Shown in pieces: positions 53,236 through 64,000 of a stretch of DNA of 64,000 nt; the first letter of the stretch is position 1; every line of letters starts with the position of its first letter. The stretch spans positions 310,001 through 374,000 of the forward strand of contig NC_134937.1 in assembly GCF_051020765.1 (NCBI RefSeq), written 5' to 3'. The stretch comes from Lasioglossum baleicum. Taxonomy: Eukaryota > Arthropoda > Insecta > Hymenoptera > Halictidae. The notes under the pieces were generated by a model, which was not told the DNA's origin, did not search any database, and saw nothing but the letters and a program-made list of their open reading frames with translations. Made by a program: the position numbers and the translations under genes.

Positions 53236-53239
53236 ATCG

Positions 53240-53628
53240 AAATACAAAATAAAAAGTTGAAATTTGTTGGACCGTGTTATTCGTCTGTTTGGACTTAATT
53301 CTTCAGAAAATCTACAGATAAATCAATGAAAGCTTAAAATCGTCCAGTGTTAACTTGAAGACATAAAGAGAGAGACATTATACATTATATGTATAGTGGA
53401 TAACAAAAGTAAAGTTAATACTCATATTTTCAATAATGAAATCACGATAACAGTAATATTTATTCACTTATAAAAATAAACAAGTTGATTACATATTTAA
53501 TGGTAATGTTGAAAACAAAATTTATCACGATAATCACAGTGATCTGAAGATTTATCAAGATATTGATCTTTCTATACTAAATATACAAAGTTTGGTGTGC
53601 CAAAAGTAAGTTAAAGTATCGTTTAATA
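53240..53628. other. AT-rich spacer
   Basis: No feature recognised. Confidence 0.4.
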
Positions 53629-53987
53629 ACACTGTCCAACACCAAATTTGTTCCACAATTACATTTTGATGGTGGTACTTATAGAGTTTTATGCGCTGAT
53701 TCCGAATGTGCTTTTAATTTTTCTCCTAGACGAACAGTTCTTGAGAAACAAGGCTTCGAAAAAAAAAATATATTTTTCAACTTTCAACAAGTATTGTGAT
53801 GGTATTATAAAAGATATTGAATTGCTCTTTACAGCAAAAGATTCTGTAAACTTTCCCGAATACAGTGATATCTAATACTAATACATTATGAATGTTTAAA
53901 CATGTTTAAACAATCATTAAAGCGGAGAGACACCACTTTTGCAGCAACTTCTCAGGATATTTTTGAATTTATCTCAAAAAATAAGGG

Positions 53988-54910
53988 TGTAACGGTTCTG
54001 CTTCCGACGGAAATGTCGTCGCGGCGTCGTACCATCTCGTGCTGTAATAGCTCGTCGCGCCAGGGCCGTGAGTCGGCGAGAGAATCGACGGAAGCTGAAA
54101 ATGGACGAAGTGCGCGGGGCGTGAAATAACGACAACGGATTTACGTATCTTCGGGCTCACTGCACGTACGTTCGCGGACTCATGGGACTAGCGAACCGTG
54201 TTACCGATCCGTGCTTCTACTGGTGATTCTGGTGTAAACGTTTACCGCGGCGCGACGCGTACACGCGGACCTGGTGATTGATACCGGCGACTGGGTTCAG
54301 GAGGAACGGGCAGGAAACCCGGCCACGAGTTGGGAAATTCCCCGTGGCGGTTCTACGGTAAATGAAGAGGATGCTGCCCCTTCATTTAATTGTCTCCGGT
54401 AGCTGTCGGAGTTCTCGGGATGCTGCCCGAGAATGGTGTTCGGGGTGCTGCCCGAACGGCAGAGAAGGATGCTGCCCTCTCTGTGTGGCGTGTTTGCTGT
54501 CACGCCGGTAGGAAACGCCGATGTCGAGGAGGCCGATGCTGCGGAAAACTCGACGTCGAGAGCGTGGGAAAACAGGAAAGTACCAGTAACACTTACCAGT
54601 ACTTTGGGATGTGCCCAGGATGCTGCCCAGGCTGGAAAAGAGGCCCGTGCCTCGTTTGCATCGCCTTTTATAGGCGAAGATTGGTGGTGGGGGTTGGTGT
54701 GAAGGAAACGGATGTGTGACGTCGAGTTTCCGCCTTCCTCAAGATGGCGGAACCTCGGCGTCCGTTTCCCGCCGAATATAGCTTGGAGCGCGGGATCGTG
54801 CATCGTAGCGCGTCGTGTACGGACGGCGCGTTCGGCGATCTTCGGCGTCGCTCGGTTAAGTTCGGCGCGTGCCTCGTAGTGACAGGCCTGCCTCGTACAG
54901 GTCTGTTACA
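53988..54910 (+). mobile_element. Solo LTR 1 (923 bp) rich in hairpins, AGGG duplication
   Basis: It starts TGTAACGG and ends CTGTTACA. AGGG lies on both sides (53984-53987, 54911-54914), and the family A repeat is continuous across it. No internal region or ORF is convincing. From 54360 to 54632 it carries a series of hairpins whose loops are (A/G)TGCTG. The terminal ACAGGCCTG/CAGGTCTGT hairpin resembles the start of the Gypsy-B 3' LTR, so a distant relation is possible. Transcription orientation is assumed, not shown. Confidence 0.85.
54360..54632. repeat. Hairpin array with conserved (A/G)TGCTG loops
   Basis: Stems: AAATGAAG/CTTCATTT (54360-54387), TCCGG/TCGGA with TAGCTG loop (54395-54410), TTCTCGGG/CCCGAGAA (54412-54433), GTTCGGG/CCCGAAC (54438-54457), AGAGAAGG/CCCTCTCT (54461-54482), GGCGTG/CACGCC with a TTTGCTGT loop (54487-54506), GTCGAG..CCG/CGG..CTCGAC (54523-54554) and GCCCAGG/CCCAGGC with a CA/CA mismatch (54613-54632). 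Stem sequences differ between units yet nearly always pair. Confidence 0.85.
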
Positions 54911-54994
54911 AGGGTTCAGCGGAAAATCGAACTACACCACGCGATAGAGCAGACTTTTATCTTGACAAATAACCCTTTCAAGAAGCAAAATATC

Positions 54995-55761
54995 TGTTCG
55001 GCGTTGACCTAAGGTCGGAAGCGCCTGATGCCGGGACCGCTCAGCAATGAGCGCGCGAGGAAAAGGAGATGATGAGGTTCGGTGATGAAGAGTAAATCGA
55101 GCTGATATTCACACTGCGCTTTATTAAAAGAAGGTGGTTGTTTAGGTTCGCTTGACGGAATCGGAGATCTTGCGACGTGCTGGCCGTTACCTTTTGAGCG
55201 CGACGGACGATCTTGAATGATCCTTTTCACGAGGACCACCGCGAGCGGAGATCTTGAACGCGTGCGATTGGAGATCTTCTCGCGACGCAAAGCACGCAAC
55301 GCGACGTGATGACAATTGAACCAATGATCGAGAAAAACAAGCAAACTGGTCGTTATTATGAAAGGCGCAGCGATTGTCGTAACCCGGAAGAATTGGTTAG
55401 AAGATGCAATAGTGTAAAGCGAGCAAAGATTTTAACTTGTGTGTATGAGGAACTGAACAGTTGTGAACAGACTAGAGAGTCGCTCCGCCAAGGGAGGCCC
55501 TTTAAATATTCTCCAAAACGGCAAGCGGGGTCGTACGCTATTGGTTCCGGATCGATCGCATGATCCAGGGAGACGACGCGACGGTTCGAGATTCGAATCG
55601 TGGAGATTTGCCGGTGATGGGCGCTGACAAACACACCGTAGCCTCGCGCTACGGTTACGCGTGATCGCTACGCGACTCTAAACACGCTTGAAAAAGAGCA
55701 AAACGAACGGACTCGACGGTTGGCGTAACGACCGGCAAATTCACAATTCGAATCCCGAACA
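54995..55761 (-). mobile_element. Solo LTR 2 (767 bp), ATATC duplication
   Basis: The plus-strand ends are TGTTCGGCG and CCCGAACA. ATATC flanks both sides (54990-54994, 55762-55766), a 5-bp duplication. Minus orientation is suggested by an AATAAA on that strand near 55117-55122. GATCTTG-type motifs recur at about 55163, 55208, 55248 and 55271. No coding sequence. The 5-bp duplication would fit a BEL/Pao or copia-type LTR; class not assigned. Confidence 0.75.
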
Positions 55762-56088
55762 ATATCTTCACCCGGCATGAGTTGGCAAATTTATGTTGAG
55801 ATCGCGCTAGTGGTGAGCGCCACTGGCGGCAACTTATTGTTAATGTTGTAATGGCAATGATACTTTGCTTTCTGGTTCGGGAAAAACCGTCGACGTAGCA
55901 AACTTCAAAGGGTGATTTCCCAAGATAAAAGTCTGCGTGGTATAGTTCGATTTTCCGCTGAACCCTTATTTTTTGAGATAAATTCAAAAATATCCTGAAA
56001 CGTTGCTGCAAAAGTGGTGTCTTTCCGCTTTAATGATTGTTCAAACATGTTTAAACATTCATAATGTATTAGTATTAGATATCACTGT

Positions 56089-56261
56089 GTAACGATTACG
56101 TCTTAGGGTAAGATCACAGTGCGTCCTACATCAGACAGACTTGGTGACGTCAGAGCCGTCTGGCAGACACTTCAAATGTGTGGGTAGGCCCAGATAGGCC
56201 CGTCTGTGAGACCCTTCTAGTTTCGTCCTGCATCGACCGACAGGACGGCACTCGCGCGATA
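56089..56261. other. No recognisable feature
   Basis: TGTAACGATTACG at the start could be an LTR end, but no partner was found. Confidence 0.35.
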
Positions 56262-56263
56262 TA

Positions 56264-57919
56264 CAGTCGGTCACGAAAATATTCGGACACCACGATTGTT
56301 TTGTCTATTATAGTCCGTACTTCATAAATTTATGGAATAAGAACAAAAAGAAGTTTCACGTATCTTACTATGCAGTGTGTAGTTAACATAAACATAAGAG
56401 ATATTTATTTACGATAAGTGATTACATAAATAATAAAAGAAAAATGGAAAGTACGCTCCTTTTCATGTCACGAAAATATTCGGACACTTGCTATACTTCT
56501 CAAGTTTTCAGGTTCCAGGAACTGACTGAAACAATTTTTGTAAACCTATCATTCATACTATGTACAGAGTATGTTACAGATCGAATATTTGTCAGTCTTG
56601 CTCAAAATTTGTGCGAAATGGGTCGGAAAAGTAAGAACACGTCGTTTGATATGCAACAATTAGTAATTTTTCATCGGAAAAAGGGGAAATCGATTCGCAA
56701 AATTGCAGATTTATTAAATATTAGTAAGAGCACGGTATGGGATATTGTGCGACGTTACAAGAACGAAGATAGAATTGAATCTATCCCTCAAAGCAGACGC
56801 AAACCGATCCTCAATACTCGTGATAAACGCTCCATAATTAGGAGAATCAAATTTGATCCTCGGATAAGTGCTCCAGAGTTAGCAGCTGAATTAAATAATG
56901 ACCGTGGAATATCAGTGCATCCGGAAAACATAAAAAGAGTGTTACGATCAGAGGGCTATAACGGAAGAATAGCTCGAAAAAAGCCGTATATCAACACGAA
57001 GAACAGGATGAAGAGACTGAATTTTGCAAAGAACTATATTTCAGAAAGGAAAGTCAGTGGTGGGAAGACGTAATTTTCGCGGACGAGTCCAAATTTAATA
57101 TTTATGGAAGCGATGGAAGAATTAAGGTATGGCGGAAATCGAAAGAAGAATTAAATCTGAGACATTTGCAGCCAACTGTGAAACACGGTGGTGGATCTGT
57201 GATGGTATGGGGCTGTATTTCGGCCCATGGAGTAGGCGAATTGGTTTTTATCGACGACATCCTCGATAAAAATAGAATTCTGCACATTTTGCAAAACAAT
57301 TTTTTAAAAAGTGCTAATAATATGGGACTCCAAAGTGGGATAAAATTTTATCAGGATAACGATCCAAAGCACAAATCGAGTATTGTGCAAGAATTCTTAT
57401 TCTACAGTTGCAAGAATGTCCTCCACCCACCACCGCAATCACCAGATTTGAATCCTATTGAAAATTTATGGGATGAATTAACACAATTAATTTAATTGAT
57501 ATTAGTTTAATTAATAATCACAACGGACGAACTAAAAAGACGTCTGCAAGAAGAATGGCTACGTATTGGACAAGATTATTTAAAAAGAATAATTTATAAT
57601 ATGCCAACGCGATTACGGCACGTCACATAAAACATGTGCGATATTAATTTATAAAAACAAGATTTATATATAGTGTTATAAACTTAGTTTTGATAGTGTC
57701 CGAATATTTTCGTGACATGAAAAGGAGCGTACTTTCCATTTTTCTTTTATTATTTATGTAATCACTTATCGTAAATAAATATCTCTTATGTTTATGTTAA
57801 CTACACACTGCATAGTAAGATACGTGAAACTTCTTTTTGTTCTTATTCCATAAATTTATGAAGTACGGACTATAATAGTCAAAAAAATAGTCGTGTCCGA
57901 ATATTTTCGTGACCGACTG
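56264..57919 (+). mobile_element. Tc1-like DNA transposon (1,656 bp) with IR/DR ends
   Basis: TA flanks both ends (56262-56263, 57920-57921). The TIRs are about 225 bp. In each, GTCACGAAAATATTCGGACA occurs at the outer end and again at the inner end (56271 and 56466 on the left, complements at 57698 and 57894 on the right). Paired repeats inside long inverted repeats are the IR/DR pattern of some Tc1 elements, where they bind transposase. The transposase gene inside is broken. Confidence 0.93.
56618..57630 (+). pseudogene. Tc1-like transposase, frameshifted
   Basis: ATG 56618 (MGRKSKNTSFDMQQLV) opens the DNA-binding part: a first helix-turn-helix (IADLLNISKSTVWDIVRRYK) and a second domain (RISAPELAAELNNDRGISVH). 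A one-base shift near 57060 separates it from the catalytic part: VIFADESKFNIYG (first Asp), FYQDNDPKHKS (second Asp) and LNPIENLWDEL (Glu), with 34 residues between the second Asp and Glu, as in DD34E Tc1 enzymes. A second shift near 57490 puts the C-terminal helix (LKRRLQEEWLRIGQDY) in another frame, ending TAA 57628-57630. All catalytic residues are present, but no full-length frame remains. A longer in-frame start (56444) lies inside the TIR and is unlikely. Confidence 0.9.
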
Positions 57920-57921
57920 TA

Positions 57922-58343
57922 TTTCGGTGCAGCGTTCACTTCAAATAATTTTCATGTCGCCAATTTTGAAGTATCCGTATTTTTAAAAACGGGTCCATAA
58001 AGAGGACACTTGAGGCTATATTTTATCATAATTTTTATTTTTTCAATTCTCTGGTTATATGATAGCAATGCACCTGTTTAAAACAATTGCAAAATAAACT
58101 ATGAAAACAAATATTTTCTCAACTGATATCATTTTTATTAAATACTCTTATCGTTTCACTATGATATACTTTAATGAAAAACTTGTGACTTTGGGTATTC
58201 GGATAGTGTTTTTATTTTCTTAGTATTAAAAATCTTGAGCTTAATAAATGTGGATTCGAAAATATCGTTTATCTCGCACTTTCTAAAACCATTGTGACCT
58301 TATTTGTGGAAAAGCAACAAAGTCGCAAATTTTTGGATTATAA
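57922..58343. other. AT-rich spacer
   Basis: No feature recognised. Confidence 0.4.
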
Positions 58344-58347
58344 GCAA

Positions 58348-60296
58348 TGTGACGTTGCAAGCGTGCGACGTCACTTCGCCGTTTGAACTCGGTCAAACAG
58401 CCGAATTACGTGTGGACCGGACCGACCTTTTTCGGTTACGAAAGCCACCCACAGGACATAAGAGCACTCCGAGAGGAAAATCTTCCGATTTCGTACACCG
58501 TACTAATGTCATCTGTTGTGCGTACGGAGTACGAACGTTCCAGGCAAATATCGAAAATCGAGATAGCGTACGAGGCCGGAAAGGTGCAGAGAGATCAACT
58601 ACCGAATAAAAGGATGGCCATTACAATCAAATCTGGCGCCGGAAGCAGCAAACAAGTCATCACACACGGGCGAACAAACCCGGAGGCACCGTCGTGGGAC
58701 GAAGAAATCCTATAGCGAACAGCAGCATTCACGAGTCCCGCCGCCGTCTCATCCCGCTCAACTAGGATCTCAGCGTGGGTGGTGTGTCGAATTGGCTGCC
58801 GAGGATTATGCGAACCGCTCGCCGACGGCGAGCGGGAATTCAAATGTCGCGGTAAATTAGGTAGTCGCGTAAAGTCTGGGGCCCTAGGACTTTTTCGTAG
58901 TTGCGATCCTGCGACAACCTAGTTGCGTTGCGTACGGCACCTATCGGAAAATTCGGCAATACGCTCGGAGTGGGGGGAACCAGGATCGATGCGTTCCGTC
59001 GATGCGGATCGAGGAACCACTGTCGCACAGAGCTCCGTAGACAGTACACGTTTCCGTTAATTCCGATCGATACCGAAAATACCGTAGTAGTATCGCGTCG
59101 CGGGTGGCTTTCTCTCTGTTTTCGACTCAGCGCGGAGTTCGGAACGAGGGACGATCTCCAACGAGGTACCAGAGGTCCGTTGTGAGCGGCTTGTTAGAAT
59201 ATCGTCAACGGTAAGTCGACTGTGTGATTCCTCGATTCGTTAATCGTGGTGGCTCGTGTTATTCGCGCGAGGACGACACGTGTTCGTCTCGTCCTCTGAG
59301 ATTTCGTAAGAGCCGAGGCGCAGGGCGCCTCGAGCCGTCGCTCGCGTCCTTTTCAAGGACGCTGTGAGCATTCGCGAAGAGAGTTCCCTTAATCTCGAAA
59401 ATCGGAAGTCTTCCTCGGGAGTTGTGTCGGTATCGAATAGTCTTCAGTTCGGATAGTCGGCGACGTTAGAAGCGATTCGGTCGAGCAGCGGTAATTTATC
59501 GTATTCTCGCGGAGGTCTACGTCTTGTAGCGAAATCGTACGGCCGCGGACTTGTAAGCCGATTTAATCCGTTGTATCTGACCGAAGCGTAGGCGGAATTA
59601 CGCGTGAACCGCGGCGGGCTACGCGCCTCGAATCCCGCGTACGGCCGTGGATTATCCATCGCACGACGGCAATTTCGTTTCGTCTCAGACTCTCGCGACA
59701 GTCTTAGGAATAGCGCCGTTCATCCGCGCCTCGCGGAATCTTGTATCGACGAGGAAATCGTATATTGTACCGTAGTACCGTACGTCCGCGATAAAATCAA
59801 GATCGACTAACGCGCTCAGCGAACGACCATCTTCCGCTAAAGTGTACAAGGAGCGCGGGCTCCCGGTTCGCGGCCTCGTGGCCGCTCGCCTGTATCTTTT
59901 ACTCCAGTGACCATTAAAGAAATAGAGCCAATTTCGTATCGTTGATTCTTGACCTGCGAGATCCGTCCTGCCGTGAGGGCTGTCCCCGTTACCTCCTGCG
60001 CTCGAACCATCTGGCCGTTCGCGTCATTGTTTCACACCGCGTTTCGTGGAGGCTTGACTCTCGGACTCGGCTTCACCGAGCCCGAGGTCACCATCGTGTT
60101 TCGCGTGGTATTTTCTAATACTTGGCGCCCGAACTGTTATCGCGTCGTTCGTTCAAGCCTCCTCAGAATTCCGCCTTTGCACCGAGAGGACCGTGTCCGC
60201 ACGGCCGCGCACGGCCTGGTCTCAGAGCCTATAAAATCTCGGGGTTGACCGTTTTTCGTCGGCCATAAGACCGTTCGAAAAAGGGCCAACGTCGCA
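58348..60296 (+). mobile_element. Solo LTR, TGTGACGTTGC family (1,949 bp), GCAA duplication
   Basis: It starts TGTGACGTTGCAAGC and ends GGCCAACGTCGCA. GCAA flanks both sides (58344-58347, 60297-60300). It is the same family as 38008-39738. GTATT-TTCT-AATAC followed by TTGGCGCCCGAAC is at about 60109-60134, 173 bases before the end. CCGTG/CACGG at 60191-60214 corresponds to the CCACGTT/AACGTGG hairpin of Gypsy-A LTRs. No coding sequence. Confidence 0.92.
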
Positions 60297-60300
60297 GCAA

Positions 60301-60682
60301 ATAAAAATCGGTGGCACCCATAGGGTCTCAATAATATGTATACAAAAAAAATTAGTGATTAGCTTTGCATTTTTTATAATTTAAAGTAATGTACTCACCG
60401 CACTGAATAATATTTACACTATGAAACTTTTGAAAATCAAGGAGTGCATATACGCAAAAACAACAAAGAAATGAGAAAAAATTTTTTCCTTCAATAGTGT
60501 ATGTCGCTGTTGTTTCCAATGTCAGTGTTTGTGCTTAGGTTATATTATAATCTCTACGATCGATGCATTATTACTGTAACGTATTAATACTGCAATGTAT
60601 TTCAATACATATCGATTTTTTAAAATGACATTACCATAATAAACGAATTATTGCCACGTCTTGGGGATTTAGCACCACTGTG
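60301..60682 (-). mobile_element. Possible right end of a Transib-like element
   Basis: ATTTAGCACCACTGTG ends at 60682 and is followed directly by CGACG (60683-60687), which fits the CGNCG pattern. The matching left end is not in view. This rests on the terminus and flank only. Confidence 0.4.
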
Positions 60683-60687
60683 CGACG

Positions 60688-61167
60688 TACGATAGCGTAG
60701 CGGCTATCGGCACGTGCAATAAAACATTGGGCATGCAAATGGACGGGTCATTATTGAGCGATCGACGGCGAAGCTATTTTTCAGAAAGCAGTTTTTAGCG
60801 CGTCCTTCCAGCTCAATAGTAATGACCTGTCATAAACCTCTCCATAGAGAACAGCCCCGGGAACGGCACATAAACAAATCGAGCCTATCATTGCTAGGTC
60901 TGCCTATCCCCACCACAGCCGCGCCCGTAGTCCCAATGTTTTGACTTCCACGTTGCACGCTACATGGTATGTGTGGTCGCTGTAGCCAATGCTTCGACGA
61001 CAACAGCCGCAAATGCGTGTGAAACGAGGCCTGCCTCCTCCACTCTGACCCAATCGGTCGCGCATTCAAACTTAGACACGTCACCGTACTCCTGCCCTGA
61101 GCAGCTTCTTCTCAGGCTCGCATCAATACAATGACACTACATAGTTCGGACCCATACGAGATGGCGC
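60688..61167. other. No recognisable feature
   Basis: Mixed composition, no convincing ORF. Confidence 0.4.
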
Positions 61168-61740
61168 ACAATGGTCCGGATCGAAGAAGTTGGTGTCATT
61201 TTGTTATAACTTTTGAACTATTAGAGATATCGTAATGAAATTTTCACCAAAAATATTTAAAAAATAGTAATTCTTACCTAGAGATAATTAAATATTTTTT
61301 GCATTTGTTAAACAATAATTTTTAATAACTTTTCATTGATATTTTTGATTAAAAAATGAATTGTTCAAATATAGTTTTTCAACCTTTTTTTACTTGTTAT
61401 GAACAATAATTTTTAGTGTTGGTCTTAATCTTTAACACATAAAAGAATGCTTTCCTGTGTAAAAAAAAGAAATATTTTAAATACATATTGCGACTAAAAT
61501 AGTACTAACATTATATTCAGTCAATATTACCACAAATAAAAAAGTAAGCTAATAAAATAAACATACCATAATTTGTCTTTCGTGATGATGTATGATGATC
61601 GATTGAATTAGTTAATTAATTCTACTGCCTCAGGATTCAGTATTTTAGGATTTCTTTTACATGTTATTCTTAATTGTGACATGTACGGGTCAGATGTTAA
61701 CAATAATTTCAATCTAAATAGAAGTGACTGTCGAAGTCAA
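61168..61740 (+). mobile_element. Left end of a Transib-like element related to element 1
   Basis: CACAATGGTCCGGATCGAAG begins after TGGCG. The following TTATAACTTTTGAACTATTA and GAGATATCG match the inner side of the right TIR of the 5905-7346 element (read inverted). CACAATGG is a known form of the Transib terminus. The right end was not found before the MITE at 61747. Confidence 0.65.
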
Positions 61741-61746
61741 TTTATA

Positions 61747-62413
61747 CAGGGTGTCCCACCCGATTTCGACATCTTGATTTTCTCGCTATTGTTACTCGTA
61801 GCAAAAAATGTTTCAGCAGAGGCTCGAACGGTATCGAGTGGAGCATATTTTGACGCTATGAGTTTTTTCGTGAGTGGACGCGTAAAGGTCATATAAAGGT
61901 CAACTTTGTTTTTTTAAATGGAATGAGATATTTTTTAATACATCAATCGATGCAGCTGGACATTCGTTATAAAAAAGTACTAACCTATGTATGTCGAAAA
62001 GTTAGTAGTTCAGGAGATATTTCAATTTAAATAACTCTAAAATACCATTACTGTCGTACTAACAATAAGACGTTACACAAGTAAGTAAACACTAACGTCT
62101 TATTGTTAGTACGACAGTAATGCTATTTTAGAGTTATTTAAATTGAAATATCTCCTGATATTTAGTCTCCTGATGGTTAGTACTTTTTTATAACGAATGT
62201 CCAGCTGCATCGATTGATGTATTAAAAAATAGCTCATTCCATTAAAAAAAACAAAGTTGACCTTTATATGACCTTTACGCGTCCACTCACGAAAAAACTC
62301 ATAACATCAAAATATGCTCCACTCGATACCGTTTGAGCCTCTGCTGAAACATTTTTTGCTACGAGTAACAATAGAGAGAAAATCAAGATGTCGAAATCGG
62401 GTGGGACACCCTG
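61747..62413. mobile_element. Foldback MITE (667 bp), CAGGGTGTCCCACCCG type
   Basis: An almost full-length palindrome with arms of about 328 bp and a loop of about 17 bases near 62076-62092. TA lies at both ends (61745-61746, 62414-62415). CAGGGTGTCCCACCCGATTT and its complement form the tips. No coding sequence. TA duplications suggest mobilisation by a Tc1/mariner-type transposase. Confidence 0.93.
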
Positions 62414-62417
62414 TATA

Positions 62418-63568
62418 CAGGGTGTCCCAAGACCCCTTCGACTCCGGGAAATGGGAGGTTCCTTAGGTCATTTGAAGCAACATTTTCCTTTGCACCAATA
62501 TCAGCCGGGGCTTTGTTTAGGAGTTATTAACGAAAAACACGGACCAATCAGAGCGCGACCTAGACGCGCGATGGCACGTTCAGCCCGGCGCGCCGGGAGA
62601 CGAGCGTGGTGTAACCCCGCGATGCCGTAACGAACAAGAGTTTCTCGAGATTATGTGAATCCTCCCCGATTTGGATGAGCTTTGGATATGTTGTCAAGAC
62701 CATCATTCTGAACAACATTTCCTTTAGACTTTTTGTCGGTCGCGGAAGAACTTTACTTGTCAATTCATATGGGTGGATCTTTTTACCCGACTTACGGCAA
62801 CGTTACCCGAACGAGAGAAGAAGCAGAAACTGATTGTATTGAAAACTCACTTATTCAGCCGTAAATCCATTTGCTGCTTCGAAATGCGTGTCACTGGGTC
62901 ACTCGGTGACGAACTGCACAGATGTCTTCAGGTATACGACAGTACCGAAAGCTAAGGGACGTACGGCCAGGTCGACGAACTGCACAGCCGGTGGTAAAAG
63001 GCCTAAGGGATGCGCGGTCAAGTCGACGATCCAGAATTTCACTTTCACTTTCGAATCGATAAATAATTCGTATGTTTATTTCACACAGATGCCTTGAAAT
63101 TTTTCCACACTCACAATCACTGTTCACATTTGTCAACACATAGTAAGTGAGGTTTTAATACAATCAGTTTCTGCTTTTTCCCTCGTTCGGGTAAAGTTGC
63201 CGTAAGTCGGGTAAAGAGATCCACCCATATGAATTGACAAGTAAAGTTCTTCCGACCGACAAAAACTGTAAAGGGTAATGTTGTTCAGAATCATGGTCTT
63301 GACAACATATCCAAAGATCATCCAAATCGGGGAAGATTCACATAATCTCGAGAAACTCTTGTTCGTTGCGGCATCGCGGCGTTACACCGCGCTCGTCTCC
63401 CGGCGCGCCGGGCTGAACGTGCCATCGCGCGTCTAGGTCGCGCTCTGATTGGTCCGTGTTTTTCGTTAATAACTCCTAAACAAAGCCCCGGCTGACATTG
63501 GTGCAAAGGAAAATGTTGCTTCAAATGACCTAAGGAACCTCCCATTTCCCGGAGTCGAAGGGGTCTTG
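62418..63568. mobile_element. Foldback MITE (about 1.15 kb), CAGGGTGTCCCAAGACC type
   Basis: It starts four bases after the previous MITE, with CAGGGTGTCCCAAGACCCC. Arms of about 430-450 bp (62418-62850; 63137-63568 inverted) flank a centre of about 290 bases that matches 30500-30786. The last ten bases of the right arm are missing: it ends GGGGTCTTG where GGGACACCCTG is expected. Confidence 0.9.
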
Positions 63569-63578
63569 TATGTATATA

Positions 63579-63760
63579 CAGGGTGGGGCAATAATTATTA
63601 GCACCTCCGATATCTTCGAAACTATAAGTTTCACAGAAATATTTGCTGAAATGAAATTGCACAGTACGCAGGGGGCCATCCGGTGGCGATAATAGTTTTT
63701 TTGCAGATGGAGGTACTTCGGACATTTGAGGGTCACCTTCATTTTTTTAAATGTGTTTAG
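63579..63760 (+). mobile_element. CAGGGTGGGGCAATAA MITE end
   Basis: CAGGGTGGGGCAATAATTAT follows TA. An inner AGGGTCACCTTCATTTTTTT resembles 27250-27275. The other end is not clear. Confidence 0.55.
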
Positions 63761-64000
63761 GATTAAGCGCATAGAAAATAAGTGAGCGTAAGATATCGAT
63801 GTCGAGCGATACGGCCCTCAGCCGACCCCCCGCGTTACCCGTACCTAAGATTCACGTCTTCCGAATCCTATGTACACAACGCCCGTGTTTTGGCAATTCT
63901 CGGTATCGCGTTCGTGATGCGCGATCACGTGACTCCCGAGAACGACCGTTAATCGCTCGCATTACCCGCTCTTTAGACTCGTTCTAACAGCCATCCGATT
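63761..64000. other. No recognisable feature
   Basis: Mixed composition up to the end of the window; no ORF of note. Confidence 0.4.

Larger units (their letters stand above)
53629..56088. repeat. Family A foldback repeat, two arms, hit by two LTRs
   Basis: The left arm (53629-53987, resuming 54911-54994) is close to 25826-26290. The right arm (55767-56088) is inverted and matches 49400-49650. Two LTRs lie inside (53988-54910 and 54995-55761), each with its own target duplication. The arm ends at GATATCACTG. Confidence 0.78.

Noticed and set aside
56444..56617. Upstream ATG (56444) as the Tc1-like transposase start
   Set aside because: It lies inside the terminal inverted repeat and its 58 extra residues do not resemble transposase; ATG 56618 begins the usual helix-turn-helix region.

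Overview
The window looks like insect nuclear DNA, most likely from a hymenopteran such as an ant. That host call is an inference from the mix of transposon families and the CpG-rich, AT/GC-mosaic composition. I found no host gene, tRNA, rRNA or CRISPR array. Nearly all the sequence I can explain is transposable elements, many nested inside one another. Target-site duplications (TSDs) and terminal repeats fix many boundaries to the base.

Layout. 1-2002 is the 3' end and 3' LTR of a Ty3/gypsy element (called Gypsy-A here), which appears to lie inside the 5' LTR of a second gypsy element. That second element (Gypsy-B, 2003-10831) has a broken gag, a pol lacking reverse transcriptase, an integrase split by a Transib-like insertion (5905-7346), and a long proline-rich ORF downstream of integrase. 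A solo LTR (10832-12521) and a nearly complete Gypsy-A (12592-24212) then sit in an AT-rich tract. Gypsy-A has LTRs, a lysine-tRNA-type primer site, gag, pol with one internal stop, and an extra 3' zinc-knuckle ORF. A truncated related LTR (24289-25825) follows. 25826-33170 is a graveyard of DNA elements: MITEs, foldback repeats, a Transib-like end, and a 1.05-kb transposon with a remnant ORF. 33175-43240 is a decayed Ty1/copia element whose RNase H is split by a 4.7-kb composite insertion (36941-41653) carrying a solo LTR. Its 3' LTR is split by a 1.2-kb insertion containing five hairpin repeats. 43810-48777 is a purine-rich non-LTR retrotransposon. 48778-64000 holds MITEs, a second Transib-like element (51205-53076), a dispersed repeat hit by two solo LTRs, a Tc1-like element (56264-57919), another solo LTR (58348-60296) and a MITE cluster.

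How the parts relate. The retroelements carry the usual gag, protease, RT, RNase H and integrase functions, but almost all copies are disabled by frameshifts, stops, deletions or nested insertions. Gypsy-A is the least damaged.

The most unusual signals are at nucleotide level: (1) the octamer GCTGCCGG occurs 21 times on the sense strand of the Gypsy-A interior, in coding and non-coding parts and in all three codon phases; (2) a solo LTR carries a chain of hairpins with a near-invariant (A/G)TGCTG loop and stems that differ in sequence but still pair; (3) five tandem hairpins in another insertion show compensatory changes in two stems; (4) a hairpin followed by a primer-site-like TGGCGCCCGAAC sits 163-174 bases before the end of every complete related LTR. 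I see these as candidate RNA or DNA signals of the elements; their function is unknown.
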